NCBI GenBank assembly: GCA_022578605.1
Contig: MU394062.1
Coordinates: 744,001 to 808,000, forward strand
Direction of reading: 5' to 3'
Length of the DNA stretch: 64,000 nucleotides
From: Camillea tinctor
Taxonomy: Eukaryota; Ascomycota; Sordariomycetes; Xylariales; Xylariaceae
Shown: positions 35,613 to 48,413 of the stretch, in pieces
How positions within the stretch are numbered: the first letter of the stretch is position 1
Layout of the letters: each line of letters begins with the position of its first letter
Notes under the pieces: model-generated
The model's input: the letters and a program-made list of their open reading frames with translations, nothing else
What the model was told of the DNA's origin: nothing
Databases searched by the model: none
Position numbers and translations under genes: made by a program

Positions 35613-38329
35613 AGAACTGAGGACATGCGCACCACACTTCGCGCATTTTTGGTCGAAAGCCGTGTAGATCCCAGAGGCCTAGATGAAATGGGCGTCATCA
35701 GCAAATCCAGTCGTCAAAAATGCTTAAAATTAAGCTTTAAAGCTTAGCTAGCTTTGGGCACCACGGCAAACAACCGTTTCGTAAGAAAAGCGCAGTTTGA
35801 GACCTTCAAACATGGCTAAGCAAGATAAGAGCTTGCGCATATCTGATCCTAGTTGGCCATCTCTACCTGAAGTGAGAAGGTGCCATCTCAGCAATCCCAG
35901 ACATAAGTTTATCACTCGTGGAAACCCAAGTTCTTTGATTTTAGATCGTTTACCGCTAAATAGCTAGGATCGAAGAGTGTTTGCGCGGCCTACATAATCC
36001 ATATGTTATATGGAATACAACTCTTTCTAACTTAACTACGAGAAGAGCTACTAGAAGAAAAGAAGAAAATTGATAAGGTATTAGGGGGGAGAGAGGTTGT
36101 CGAACGAGTCCATTCGAATGGAGGCAACGAACAGACGAGTAATAGTGACACAATCCAAACCACAAAGCCAGGGGTAGAGGCACCAGGACATGGCTAGGGG
36201 ATATAATATCTTGAACATATTATCTACCGCATATGGGTTTATATATGCATATATATACTTATGAGTGTATGACAAATGCCACTGGGCAGTTATATGAAAT
36301 ACTAGAAAATAAATAAATTGATGCAAATCAAGTTGCAATAGGCTTAAGCAGCATGTTTAGTATGTGCTAGATTGCCGGGCTGCGTATATAGGGGTCGGAA
36401 GGGATCCTCTCTTGAGGTTTTTTTGTGTTGCTTCTGAGTTCCATGGACTTGCGATTGATACCGCAAGGAAAATACCAGGGTGCTTCTGGAAGGAGAAGAA
36501 ATTGCATTTGCACTTCTTCTTCTAGTATGGGGTGTGGGACAGGAGAGGATAGCTGGTCTTCTTGGGCTATAGGAGGGGGGTTTGGCAGGTAGATAGGTGA
36601 GATATCAGAAAAGGTCGATGGGAACTGGGCATCACTGCGTAGAGGACATTAGTGGACGTATAGTTTCGTATGCTAGGTAATGCATCGGTTTCTTTCATCC
36701 CATCTCCCCCTCCCGTATCACTTGGTACCTTTTTCACTTAGGTAGAGAGAGGTTAGGGGGGGATCTTCCTAGAATAGGTAACACAATGGTGGTGCTTTAC
36801 TATTATACTATCGTGCTACCATCTTCCTACGCACATATGCACAGCATTTCTCTCTGTTATTGGTCCTGAGAACTTGGGTTTGCAAAGGATAGCAGAGAGA
36901 GCGCCTTGTATTTCCGATGCAGAGCTGCATGAAGTGAGTGCATGGCTATCAGAGAATAGCCGTTACATATATCTCGAGGATGTGCGGATACGATAGAACG
37001 GAGCCCCATAGGACTGACGATGAGGCCGGGAACTCGTGGTTCTAGGTCCAATGGTCGTACTTGATTTCCTTTTTAATCATCCTCTTTGACACCTTGGGAG
37101 TCCCCGAGTCTGTATCGTGATTTAGATGAAGTATTCTTTTCTTGGTGTTCAATAGTGACTCAACAAGCGTATAGTACACAACCCAAGCATAGCTTCCTGC
37201 TTTTCTCCTACTGCTGAAGGGACTCTATCCCCGATCTCTTTTGGGGGGTTACATAGCATAGGAACAATCTAGGTTACAGAATCATGTTATTCAGTCGACT
37301 GCTACGTCATGTTACCTTCTTAGGTGGGGGTAACACACATATATCCAGAAGGTAATACAAGGATCGGAAAGGAACGTATGACCAGTTAGTCAGTCATTGG
37401 GGAATAAGTTTCCTTGTGGCTCGACTCGTTGTCTCCAAACGAGTTCGTGACACGTTAATTGTAGGAGTGATGTGGTGAAACTATATGATTGTTATGGACA
37501 GGATAAAAGTGTAAAGGCTTAAAGTAAAGTTTTATTATAAGAACAAGGCTGATGGTACGTTTTATGTCAATTGCTTTGCCAAAGGGCTATAGAGGCTAGG
37601 TTGAATATCTTCTATACCCTTTACCTATTTTGAAAATTGTCCATTGATTAATGCCGGAAAGACATCGTCATATGTATTGCCCATGCTTAATTAACTGTAT
37701 AGGGGAAACCTCGTTGGAAGTTTTATTGCAAAAAAGACTGTATTGTCGAGGACATGATAGTCATATAGTTGGGGACACGAAGGGAAGACAGTTTTAACTT
37801 GAACGTGAATGTTTCGATATGACTCTTAAGGTCGACCTGGTATATCAAAGTCGGCATATATCTTCCCAGAGAAGAAGGGAAAGAAGGAGAGATTGAGGAG
37901 AAGGAAAACCAAAACATGCTGATATCCTATAACCATTACCTAAGGACCGATATAGGAAGAGGAGAAACCCGAATTCCGTCTATCTTGCCCGGCAGAAGTC
38001 GGTATGCACGATGATAATTCATCAGCATTATCATCGGATATCACCAGATCAGGATTCGAGATTCCTAAAACAAACATCAACTACAACCCCAGTGCTCTCT
38101 GAGTTGACTCCAACTATCCAATCAGCGAATGGGAAGGGGAAGATTCCGCTTGTCTATCTTCTCTAACCTGGCGCACTATATCACTGGATCATGCTACCCC
38201 GCGAATCTGGGGGTGGGGGCTGTCGGTTGAATCTCAATATCGTAATGTCTCCGGTACAACTCTCTACTTAGACTTGTCCCGGACTACTTAAGTCGTCTAA
38301 CCTACCTCGCCGCGTGCTAAACCGATCCG
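35613..38329. other. Intergenic, gene-poor
   Basis: No gene seen. ORFs are short and scattered. A perfect 10-bp inverted repeat (38009-38036) lies about 290 bp upstream of the aldolase start. Confidence 0.4.
38009..38036. repeat. 10-bp inverted repeat upstream of aldolase gene
   Basis: CGATGATAAT and ATTATCATCG are exact reverse complements separated by eight bases. It could be a regulator site or a cruciform; the GATA core (GATAA/TTATC) appears in both arms. Confidence 0.5.
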
Positions 38330-39470
38330 ATGTGGTCCATATCTTGTTCAGCCCGAGTAGCTGTTTTGTCTAGTCGGATATTGTCTTCTCGTTCAAAAAG
38401 AAACGTTATCTCCCCCAACCCCCTAGTACTAGTAACTCGCTTTTCTTCGAGACGATACTCCACCATGCTACAAGGGTGTGTATTGAAGACGGCATTCAAT
38501 AAGAATGCGGGTCCTAGTATGGGCCTTTGGCAGACACTGCCTGGGCAGAATGTATCAAGGATTCTAGCACGGACAGGAGTGGACTGGGTCATGGTTGACT
38601 GCGAACATGGGAACCTTGACGGTACGAGAGCCTTAACACCACCGAGAACAATGGTCCGGACTACAGAGCTAGACAGCTGGGCGAGAACTGATCTGCGTAA
38701 CAGATGCTGCAATGCACGAGGCGATTCCAGCTATAGCAAGTTGTGGAGTAAGTCCATTGGTTAGGCTGCCGGACATGCAAGGGTGGATGATCAAGCGTGA
38801 GTTCGAGGGAACTTTCAAGGCTGCGCTCGTATCGTGAATGCTGATTTGGCAAAAGGTGCCCTGGACGCTGGGGCTCATGGAGTAAGTACTTAGGCAATGG
38901 CTCGTCAGGCAACAGATTTCTGACATATTAGTTCAGATTTTGATCCCTTTGCTACGATCAGCGGAGGAGGCCAGGAAGATTGTGGCCGCAGCCAAATTTC
39001 CACCTCAAGGTCAACGTGGTCTCGGATCGCCCTTTGCCATGGAACGGTTCACCCCTATACCAACAATGACGGAGTATTTGCAACACGCAAACGACTCACT
39101 GTTGACCATGGTGCAGATCGAAACAAAGGAAGCGCTCGACGCGGTAGAAGAGATCGCAGCAGTGCCCGGGGTTGATGTTATTTTCATCGGACCATTCGAC
39201 CTAGGTAACAACATCGGCTATCCGATTCTTAACGGGGTGATGCAACCAGAACTGGTACAAGCTATCGACCGCATTCTCGCGGCGGCGAACAAAACCGGAA
39301 AGAAATGCGGCTGGTTCGCCAGCAACCCGGAACAGGCGAAAGAGTACGCAGATAAGGGGTTCCATATGATCAGCGCTGCGCTCGACACGACTTTACTTCA
39401 GGCGAGTCTTGCTCGGTCGCTCAGCGTGGCGCGAGGTCAACCCATGCCCCAGGAAGGGGGTCGCTATTGA
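38330..39470 (+). CDS. HpcH/HpaI aldolase family protein
   Basis: Four exons (38330-38621, 38704-38796, 38856-38881, 38937-39470) give 314 residues, or 269 if translation starts at the ATG at 38465. The third exon is only 26 nt (RALDAGAHG). The family's metal-dependent TIM-barrel signature is clear: GLWQTLPGQNVSRILA, WVMVDCEHGN (catalytic His region), LVRLPDMQG, GILIPLLRSAEEAR, MVQIETKEALDAVEEI and GVDVIFIGPFDLG (metal and substrate loop). Enzymes of this family catalyse retro-aldol cleavage of 2-keto-3-deoxy or 4-hydroxy-2-oxo acids to pyruvate and an aldehyde; the substrate here is unknown. The first 45 residues, rich in Arg and Ser and ending near RFSSRRYST, look like a mitochondrial presequence. 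The gene converges on the glutaredoxin-like gene 134 bp away. Confidence 0.92.
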
Positions 39471-39604
39471 GCGCGAGTCTATCCAATAGATTTACTACGA
39501 CGGTAATACTAGAATATAATTAAGTCAAGGTTCCAGGCTCTATGTCGTGATACGTGGTACGTGATGTAACGTTCGTGGAGTAGCCTATACCAACGTCGTA
39601 TCCG

Positions 39605-40088
39605 TCAATTCGATGTCCATTGGTCGTCGTCTCGTGAGCTCTCGGCAGCGTCCATTTTGGCTTTCACCTGTTCCGGCGTAAAGCGATGCATGAGTCTGAG
39701 TACTTTCGAGGATGACTGTGGATGTTCCTCAGGTGCCGACGACTTGCTGATATGGATCTATGACCATGAACGAATTAGATGGTAAGGCTGTGGGATTTCT
39801 CGTGCAGTTCCCTTCTCGAAAAGTAATCCAATCCAATCCAATCCAATCCAATCCGGACATGAGGCATAAAGGACCTTGTCGACATACCACGGGAACATCA
39901 AACTCGTACAGATCTCGCCAGCGGGGTATCGAGTCGGATTCGATGATGTCGATCTCTTTGAATTGGAATGGCCGCGAGTCCCAGACATCGGATAGAACCG
40001 ACTTCGCCTCAGTACAGAGACCACAATTCTTACGGGTGAAGAGGGTGATTCGGCAGGCGTGTTGCGCGAGTCGGAGGGTCGGGCGCAT
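39605..40088 (-). CDS. Glutaredoxin-like protein (DUF836 type)
   Basis: Two exons (40088-39888 and 39757-39605) separated by a 130-bp intron give 117 residues. The start MRPTLRLAQHACRITLFTRK leads into the redox motif NCGLCTEAK, with a CxxC at about residues 22-25. It is followed by FKEIDIIE and the cis-proline-like region FDVPVIHI. This matches small single-domain glutaredoxin-like proteins related to yeast YDR286C and human C5orf63. The basic N-terminus may target it to mitochondria. A role in thiol redox or iron-sulphur handling is family inference. An upstream in-frame ATG at 40169 would add a hydrophobic 27-residue stretch and is less likely. The intron contains six AATCC repeats. The gene is divergent from the CHORD gene. 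Confidence 0.88.
39825..39854. repeat. (AATCC)6 pentanucleotide repeat in intron
   Basis: Six perfect copies inside the glutaredoxin-like gene's intron. Confidence 0.9.
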
Positions 40089-40960
40089 GGTGAGGAGGTC
40101 AAATAGGGAGAAGAGAAAGAAAGAAGGAAACAGAGGGAGAGGGAGAAAGGTGGGAGGAAAGGGGAGCAATGAGTTATTATGTATTGTAAGTAGTGTAGCG
40201 AGTGTATTAAGCAGAATGGGTCCTATTGATGTCGATGCCCCCGGGGGTTCAACGACGAATACACCTCTTTTTTACTCTATACCTGAGGAAGAAATAAATC
40301 GTATGATTCCTGTCTTGGATCGTACGATAGCCACGTTGGAGTGAAATGCAAAGCATTCAGCCCTATGGGTGAAAAAGAGTAGGGATGTAAGCGGACAAGG
40401 AACGGATGATGGGCAGAAGAAGCGGGAAGCGGAAGCGGATGATCAATGAGATAAGATTTGGGGGGGAAGATTGGGGGGGCAGATCTAAGGTTTAGATGGC
40501 TTAGTGTACCTAACGGTCGACACTACTTACCTAAGTTTTAGGTGTTTTAACCCTGGTATCTGTAACGTCATAGGGTAGCTATGTAAACTGCCAGCTTATG
40601 GTAGGCGAGAAGGCGGGGGTGTATTCATGTTTTTTTTGGGATGTTACTCCAAAACGGGAAGGCGGTGGGTCAGACACAAGCTAGTGTGGAAGCTGGCAGA
40701 ACATGCCAGACACCTGAAGCTTCTAACCTACAGCACCTATCTCACTCACTCTCCCTTACTCTTACAATGCTTAGTCGATTTACCTTATCACCGAGCTATA
40801 AGAAACAATCCACATCTAGAATTTACACTCGAATCGCATCAAGTCTCACTATCTACACTTTATAAACGAAACAGATCAAACCAACCCAAACCAATACCAG
40901 ACTAAACCCAAACTAGAACCCCTCTTCCCCCCCCAAAAAAAGAAAAGAAAAGAAAAAGAG

Positions 40961-42135
40961 ATGGCTCAGAAATGTGTTCATCAAGGTTGTGGCAAGGAAT
41001 ATACCGACACCGAAGAGGTCTGCAAGTACCATCCAGGTCCTCCCATTTTTCACGAAGGGCAAAAGGGTAAGCCATAATACCCACTAAGTTAACCTGGTAC
41101 AAGTACATATGTAGTGTAGTGTATATACACTACTGCCATCGGGTGTGGCAAGTCGGGATGAGGAGTTGGGGATAGAGAGAGGAGAGGTATTGACTTATCT
41201 TCCCAGGCTGGAAATGCTGTAAGCCGAGAGTTCTTACCTTCGACGAGTTCCTCGAGATCCCTCCTTGTACCGAAGGAAAGCACAGTACAACCGACCATCC
41301 TCCCAAGATCGAGAAGAAGACGGACGCAGACACCCCCGACGCCAATGCCAGCCCCTCGTCGCAGTCCCTGGCCTCCAAGCTGGCCGAGGTCGTAGACTCC
41401 GCCTTACCATTACGAGCTCCGCTCGCCCCCCAGCCAGCCCCAACCGCACCTCCCCCTCCCCCGGAATCTGAAGACGACGAGCCCTCGCAGGAGATACCCG
41501 ACGACAAGGAGTGCAGGAGGAAAGGGTGCCATGTGAGGTATAAGAAGGGTCAAGCTCGGTCCGACGACGAGAAGTGCGTCCACCACCCCGGCGCCCCCAT
41601 CTTCCACGAGGGCAGCAAAGGGTATAGCTGCTGCAAGCGGCGCGTGCTGGAGTTCGACCAGTTCATGAAGATCGAGGGCTGCAAGACGTCACCCCGCCAC
41701 CTCTTCATTGGCTCTGGGCAAGACAAAACCGCCAAGAAGGTTAGGGGCGGCGCCTCGACCTCCGGCGGCGGCAGCGGTGAAGAGGGAGATGAAGAGCTAT
41801 TGGAATCGGTGCGTCACGACTTCTACCAGACGCCCTCCACCGTGATAGCGTCCTTCTTCCTGAAGAAGATCGACAGCACCAAGGCCCTGGTGAAATTCGA
41901 AGGACAGGCCCTGCAGCTCGACCTCCCCACCAGCGACGCGCCCCTGCCCAAGCGGTACCGGACCACCGTGCCCCTTTTCGCCCCCATCGACGCGGAGAAG
42001 TCCTCGTACAAGGTCCTGGGCACCAAGCTGGAGGTGAGCTTGTATAAAGCCGACGGCGCTAGCTGGCCGGTGCTACGTAGCGACGACCAGAGGACTGGCG
42101 AGATCTTGCAGGTCGGACGGGCGGGACGGGTGTAA
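40961..42135 (+). CDS. CHORD and CS domain co-chaperone
   Basis: Two exons (40961-41066 and 41207-42135) with a 140-bp intron give 344 residues. CHORD I spans about residues 5-61 ([37 protein letters not shown]). A Pro-rich linker separates it from CHORD II (CRRKGCHVRY, CVHHPGAPIFHEGSKGYSCC, FDQFMKIEGC) at about 139-205. Each CHORD has the Cys/His set for two zinc ions. A CS domain follows from about 235 (VRHDFYQTPSTVIASFFLKK through KLEVSLYKADG). This is the Chp1/melusin/RAR1-related family, which binds Hsp90 and Sgt1 in the cytosol and assists receptor and kinase complexes. A purine-rich (A/G) leader precedes the ATG, and an A-rich tract follows the stop. Introns of this size in the first CHORD are usual. 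Confidence 0.95.
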
Positions 42136-43624
42136 AGTAAACTCTAGGTTAGCTGTAAGAAAAGAGGAAAAAAAAAGAAAAGGAAAAAAAAAGAAAAGGA
42201 AAAAAAAAAAAAAAGAAAACTAGATTGATAATCTAGATACTTTTACTTGGCTCTTCCTTCGTTCCAGTTTTCTTTTTCCTTTTTTTGACATTCCCTCTCT
42301 CCGGAGCCATCTCTCCCATCTTTAGGAACCCCAGGATCTATCATTCTAGTCTTCATCCGGAGAATAGGATGGAACAGTTTAGGTACACACCACTCCCATT
42401 CTTGGTAAACCGAAGCAAATCTTAAATTTAACCCATGGAGAGTGGAAAGGGGGGTGTGGCACTCCTCAGCTGGGCAGGGGCTCACTTTCTCACTTACTCT
42501 AATACGGATACATACATAAGCATAGCATGACTGAAGATTATGGGGTTTTTTTTCTTAGTCCTGTAACAGAGCTGCGGTTCGGTTCGTTGCGCAATCACAT
42601 CAGAGGAGGTAGGTTCCTTAGGGTTAAGCTCTTATCATGCTTACACGTATCTAGCCTCAACTAACTGTGAGACGCGAAGGTGTGTTTCCCCTTGCTTTTT
42701 TTTGTTGTTGTAAGAGTCAAAAGTTTGGTGCTGAGAAGGAATATGCGTGTGTGACGAGGTGATGGGACATTTCGCAAGCAAGTGACGACGAGACTATGGT
42801 TATTCCTTGGCGGGCTTGGTGCCCAGAGTCTTGGAAAGCCGGGTTGTCTGTTTCTAGACTTATAGGAGGCAGGTGGTGAATATAGTGAGAAGAGAAAGAA
42901 AAAAAAAGGAAAGACATAGGTATGCATTAGGTCAGGCATGTGTTGTAATCAATACCGAGTTGATAGCTTAAGAGAGCTTGGTTACATGGGGTTCACGGCA
43001 GATCAAAGAGGTATATACCTTACTATATCACATGGATAGGCGCGTGAATACGTCAAATATCTCGTGGGCTTGCCTTGGGTTACATAACCTATGCGAAAAC
43101 GAACTGCGGCTCCATAACACTATTCTGCACTGCCCTACGCGAAACATAGTGTAGAAACCCTTTCTCTCTTCATCTTTCCTCGAGGTTCTAAGTCCACATT
43201 CACCCACCCCTCCTCCCCTGCTGGCTTGGCAGGAAACCGCTCTGCATTCCCCGGGAGTCGGTGTAAATACACTATTTCACTGTTGGCTGCCCAAGGACCG
43301 TCCATACAGTGGTGATACGTACGTTAGCTCTCTCGCCAAGGAAGGCTTGGTATTATCTGGCTAATATCAATAAAAGACGAGACTAAGTGAGATAGATCAA
43401 TGTGCGAGTTTGTTAGTGTAGGGAGGGCTTGGTAGGTGACTATCTAACCTAAGGGGGGAGTTTATCTAACCAAATCTGGGGGAGGACATCATCGTGTTGC
43501 TTACCTCATATCTCCTCCTTTTTGCTCATTGTTTTTATTTATTTATTTTTGCTGTTGATATTGTGATTGGTGTTGTAGCCAGGAGCAATAATAGGATGGA
43601 TGGAGGGTGGTTTCTTAGCTAAGT

Positions 43625-43670
43625 ACACTTACACTTACACTTACACTTACACTTACACTTACACTTACAC
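43625..43670. repeat. (ACACTT)n hexanucleotide array
   Basis: Between seven and eight perfect head-to-tail copies. It is not the fungal telomere repeat TTAGGG. Confidence 0.9.
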
Positions 43671-44976
43671 GCTTATAAGCCACACACAGTCACACTCATA
43701 CACGCACGGCTTGTCTTATATTCTTTTTATGTTCCAAAGTACCCTACATTACGCTTAAGACCGTTTCTGATCTCGAGATGACGAAACAGAAATACACAGA
43801 CACACACGTGTACGCACGCACCTGCATGACTCGATAGATAAGGCTGATCGATATGTCAAATTCGAAGGTCTTGGGGGTTACATAGGATCTGGAGATGCAC
43901 TCGCAAAACTCATACACCACCCCTAATACTTCAAATCCCGATCTAAAACTACTACCCATCCTTGTCTCCTCATCCCCCCCGGGTAAAGTTACATGATACC
44001 GCCGTATAGCGATTCAGTATCAGATAGATGTACACAGATTCGATTACGTGCCGGGCCTTTTCCCGATGCTAGACTAAAATAAATCGTTTTGCCAAGAGGA
44101 GGAGCAGGTAACACTACACTACGCTACACTACATGGTTACATACGATCTTACTTGTGAAGTTGGAAGGAATGTGTTTTGATGATCTCTCTGCAGTCGTAG
44201 GATCTGTTATCTTGCATATGAAGCAAGGCACCTTACGCAAGGCTATGTTACGTAGTTTGACTTACCAAGCAGTATTAATGTAGATAGATACTACTTGCCT
44301 TGGCGTTATGACGCGAACGATGGTACTACTATATTTCTGTTTTAGTCATTGACTTGGTATTTATTTATTTTTCTTTTCGTTGCTCTTCTTTTTCGAACTG
44401 GTAAATATATCCCCCATCTCGGTTGTGTAAGTAGACTCGGTAAACAGATCGGTCGTCAATGCGGAGCAAAATAACTGGGGATAGGGAAGAAACGAACAGT
44501 CTGGAACCTGACTCCTCAGATTCGAAGTCTGTGGTTTTCTCTCCCATCCCCCCCCATGGATACTATGATCCCCGTTTCCCCCCACCCGCCAGCCATTTCC
44601 TAGTTCGTTTTGTTCGGAGCATTTACCGCCCGTCGTAGACTGGTAGGGGTAGCCACGACTTTTCATGCCAACGGGCTATACCTGACGCTAGTGCCGGTAT
44701 AAATATGGCCAAGGTGAACCTTATCTCTTGGTATGTCAGGTCTGACGTCAAAAGAGCCCTGCTCATTGGGCATTTACCTGAAGGTACGTATGTAGTCCTG
44801 GCACCTAATAACGGATCCATCCGAATCAGTACATACCTACATAGGCAGCTTCTGCTGTTAACCTTTACCGTGTTGTGCTATATCGATGTCCCCTATGATA
44901 TAATAATTTTTGAAGTACATGGTAGGTAGATGCGGTATCTGTAGTCTATTATTTCGATTATTTTGGGTATATACTC

Positions 44977-44995
44977 TATATATATATATATATAT
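44977..44995. repeat. (TA)n microsatellite
   Basis: About nine TA units in AT-rich DNA. Confidence 0.8.
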
Positions 44996-47385
44996 CAGTA
45001 TTAAAGATAACATCTTTTTATCTATCTAGCTGGGATGTCTTAGGTACTATTTTTACAAATTGGTAATGAAACACTGAAACACACTTCTTTCTTCTTCCAG
45101 CTAATCTATACCGTTCTGCATGTATGCATGCATGCGGCCTGCAGCCCCGGCTTATTGGCCAAGTCTTTTAAACTCGCCGAATGCTAACCAAAAAAGAAAA
45201 GCTTGAGTGGAGGTGCGCGGGGGTTTGTTCCCGCTGTCGTGGAATAGGAGAGGGCCCGTGGTATATTGTATGGGTATAATCATCGTGCACTATACCTGCC
45301 CAATCACTGTCTCTTCTTTGTTATTGTACGTATGTATTGTATACTCCTACTGCTCTACATACCAAGATCGTGCCTGTCAACCGGCATGGTTCCATATCGC
45401 CGATATTTTCATTTATGATATACCAACGCATCCGTGTATGTAACCCTCCCCTCTCTCCTCTCTACACTGGCAAACTCCCAAGCACCCGGTATTTGGTACT
45501 GTGTAAGCCTGTGGCACACAGACACACGCACCCGACTTACACGCATCCGCACACATCTCTATTACACAGCACTTACTTGCCTTACGATGATTGACGTACC
45601 TTGCACTAGTATACATTCAGTCAACACAAAGCATGTAACACATAAGATCTGTAATATAGAACGCGTAATTTTAAAAGAACACACTTTACATTAGGTTAGC
45701 TCCCGTCTTTCCTAAGATGGTATACTAATAAAGAGAGAGAGAAAAAAATGAAGAAGATAATACTGAACGGGGATATATATTAAACATAGATGCCCAACGT
45801 CGAGCTGAACTAACACAGCTACCTACCCTGACCTTATTGAAGCCACACTATATAATACGGCGATAGGGTAAATTAAACACGGGCGGACCGGAGGTAATGT
45901 GCGGATGACATCTTATCACACTTAACTGCATACCCTATAATAGCTTGGCTGTAAAGAGCGTGCGTGTACGGAGCATCAATGGATAGATAGACAGATGCCG
46001 TAGGACGCAACATCTATAACCTACATACCTACATACATACCGTGCATGCAAGGCCCTTTTCCTCCTCAACTACCTACATCTCAACACCTTTTTGTCTTTC
46101 CACCATATGCTTTTCTCTTCTATGCTACACCAATCCCACCCAAACCCTCCCCCCCCTGTTCTGCTGACTACTACCTACCACCACACACAAAGAGCACAGC
46201 TCGTCTCTTTTCATATCCCTTGTGTTTCCCATCCCACGTCCCGCACACTCGGGTCTTACCAGAACCAGGGGCCCACCCTGTCTTTCGCCTACCCTACAAG
46301 GTACTCACTACTGCGTATAGTCCCTCCCTAGTAGGCAAGTAAGCTTAGCTGAGCCCGTTATACTGACAACCCGCGCTCAATGGGCGATGCAATGGGTAGA
46401 TAGGCAGATGGTAATTTTATTTTCGGTGCCTTACCGGATATATATAACTTATATCTGTAATTTGAAAAAAAAAAATTTTTTTCTTCTCTCTTCCTTTGCT
46501 TTTTCTTTTTCTGTTTTCCCCTTGTTTCCTTTCCTCTTTACAGGGGATAAAAATCGCAGAGGTCTTCGGTCGATCCGGGGCAAATTGAAAACAGAACGGA
46601 CCAGAGAGAGCGAGTGTGGTTTGACCCCCACCAGTCTTCCCCTCCCCTGGTACTTTTGTATAATCTTAAGTTTCTATCTAGTAGCAGTATCTAATAATAT
46701 CTCTGAAGCATGTGAAGAAACCATATCTTTTCTTTTTCTCTCTCCCCCCCTAATTTCATAATTATGCGCTCGATTGCGCCGAAGGAAACATGCTCTAGTC
46801 GTAAAGCCTTTCCCTTTTCTTTCTTGGTTCATTAAGACTCTTAAACAAAAAACCCACAATAAAAAAATAATACCCAACTTGAGAATCCCATTTTTAGATC
46901 AGCCCCATTCCGTGGAAATGAGATTGCGCCCTTCTCTTCGGGGGTGAAAATTTCCCCAGAATCCGAGCGCCCATAAAGTTGTATCCGTGCTTAGAGACGA
47001 AAAAAAATCTCTCCAGAATGTATGCATATATGCCCCCTGCCCTATATTTTACCCAATCCTAGTAGACGGAACCTCCGTGTATCCCCTGGTAAAAAAAAAA
47101 GAAAAAAAGAAAAAGAAAAAGCGAAGAGAAAAAAATAAAGCGTCGGTGATGGCTCCTGCTGCCCAGCCGTCCGTCTATTACATATAGATAGAAAGTAAGA
47201 GCAAGCCAGAAGAGCCCAACGCTTCGTATAATCCCTATCGCTCATTTCCCATAATTCGTGCGCCGTTCCAATGAAAAAAAAAATCGTTAAGCCAAAAGAA
47301 CCTAGGAAACCCCTTACGGGGAGAGGTGATATCGAAAGCGACAGTTGTAAGATCAATAGTGCCGTGATAGTGGTAGACGTAGTAA

Positions 47386-48413
47386 TCATGGACTGCGAGG
47401 TCCTACGGCCCCCGAAACGTGTGCATCGGTAGATGATAGCATCTCAGGAAGGGGACTCAGTTGAATAATGGCCTTTCCGTCTGAGAGTCCGACAAACGAC
47501 GGCCATTTCCTCACACGCTCATCGTCACCGACATCAATGGTGAAGTAAAGGACTTGGCCGGCCTCGAGAAGGCTGGGGTCACGCGTGCGTTGTTCTATTT
47601 CCTCCTGCTCTGGTTTGATACTAGTGCTGTAATGATGTTAGCGTAACCATACCGAGCGTAGATCGTTTTGGGTGAAACCCACCCTGAAGACGGTGTGTTG
47701 AGCATCTTTTCGCTGGGGGCGGCGCTACGAGAGGCGCTCTTTGCTCGGTGACGAGCCTTAACCCTTTTGTAAAACATCTCGAGCGTCAATGATATGACGT
47801 GACCGAAACCGGCGACAACTAAGACAGGTGTTCCTAATGCCAGAGCCCAAGGTCTGGAAGATGTTTAGCATCCGGTAGAAGTACGGTTATTGTCACACCA
47901 GGGAAGACCACAGGGTTACTTACGGGTGCCGGATATCGCAGAGGTGGTGCCATAAAGCGAAAGCAATACCCAGGATAGCGATCTCAGATCCCAACTGCAG
48001 CATGGTCCAGGTAGACCAGTATAGAGACATCAGGTCTTCGCCGTCACAGAATTGTAGTGCAAGTAGAGCAAACACCTCGACGACCAGGATAACAGCGGCA
48101 ACAAAGAACAATATCATGGTGCTCGTTAATGCGATCTTAAGTTTTTTACGGAATTTGTCCTCGTCATATCCGGGTTTCTCTCGATACATCATCGTCCTAT
48201 ATGCACCACGGTTAGTCAAGGTCATGCTCTAGTGAACATACAATTTTGGTTAAGAGTATACCATTGATATATCCATGACGCAAGGAATAGAATGCCTATG
48301 ACGAGAAAGAAGAAGGACCAATATAAGGCATCAAAATGCACTCTATCGAGGTGCTGGGTAAACTGCGCATAGTGTGCACATTGTGCTGGATCGATCTCGT
48401 ATTGACTGCTCAT
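47386..48413 (-). CDS. Four-helix membrane protein, unknown function
   Basis: Four exons (48413-48262, 48196-47924, 47853-47683, 47626-47386) keep phase and give 278 residues. The start is MSSQYEIDPAQCAHY. Hydrophobic helices: about 29-51 (FFFLVIGILFLASWIYQW), about 73-100 (STMILFFVAAVILVVEVFAL), then LQLGSEIAILGIAFALW and LGTPVLVVAGFGHVISL. A basic loop (KRVKARHRAKSASRS) follows the last helix, then a soluble C-terminus with FTIDVGDDERVRKW. I do not recognise the family; it looks like a fungal-specific integral membrane protein of plasma or internal membranes. The last intron could be 57 or about 26 bp; the 57-bp choice (GTGGGT...TACAG, branch GCTAAC) gives the longer protein, while reading through would stop early after SNQSRRK. 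Confidence 0.75.

Larger units (their letters stand above)
42136..47385. other. Intergenic, gene-poor with many simple repeats
   Basis: No gene supported. It starts with an A-rich purine tract (42160-42220) in the CHORD gene's 3' region. It contains an (ACACTT)n array at 43625, a TA run at 44977, many CA-rich short runs and C-rich tracts. An 80-codon minus-strand ORF at 42243-42485 and several others have no recognisable family. Confidence 0.4.

Noticed and set aside
34050..42135. Secondary-metabolite cluster around the Zn2Cys6 factor and aldolase
   Set aside because: No synthase, transporter or tailoring set is present; neighbours are housekeeping genes.
43625..43670. Telomere-like array
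   Set aside because: The unit is ACACTT, not TTAGGG; interstitial microsatellite.
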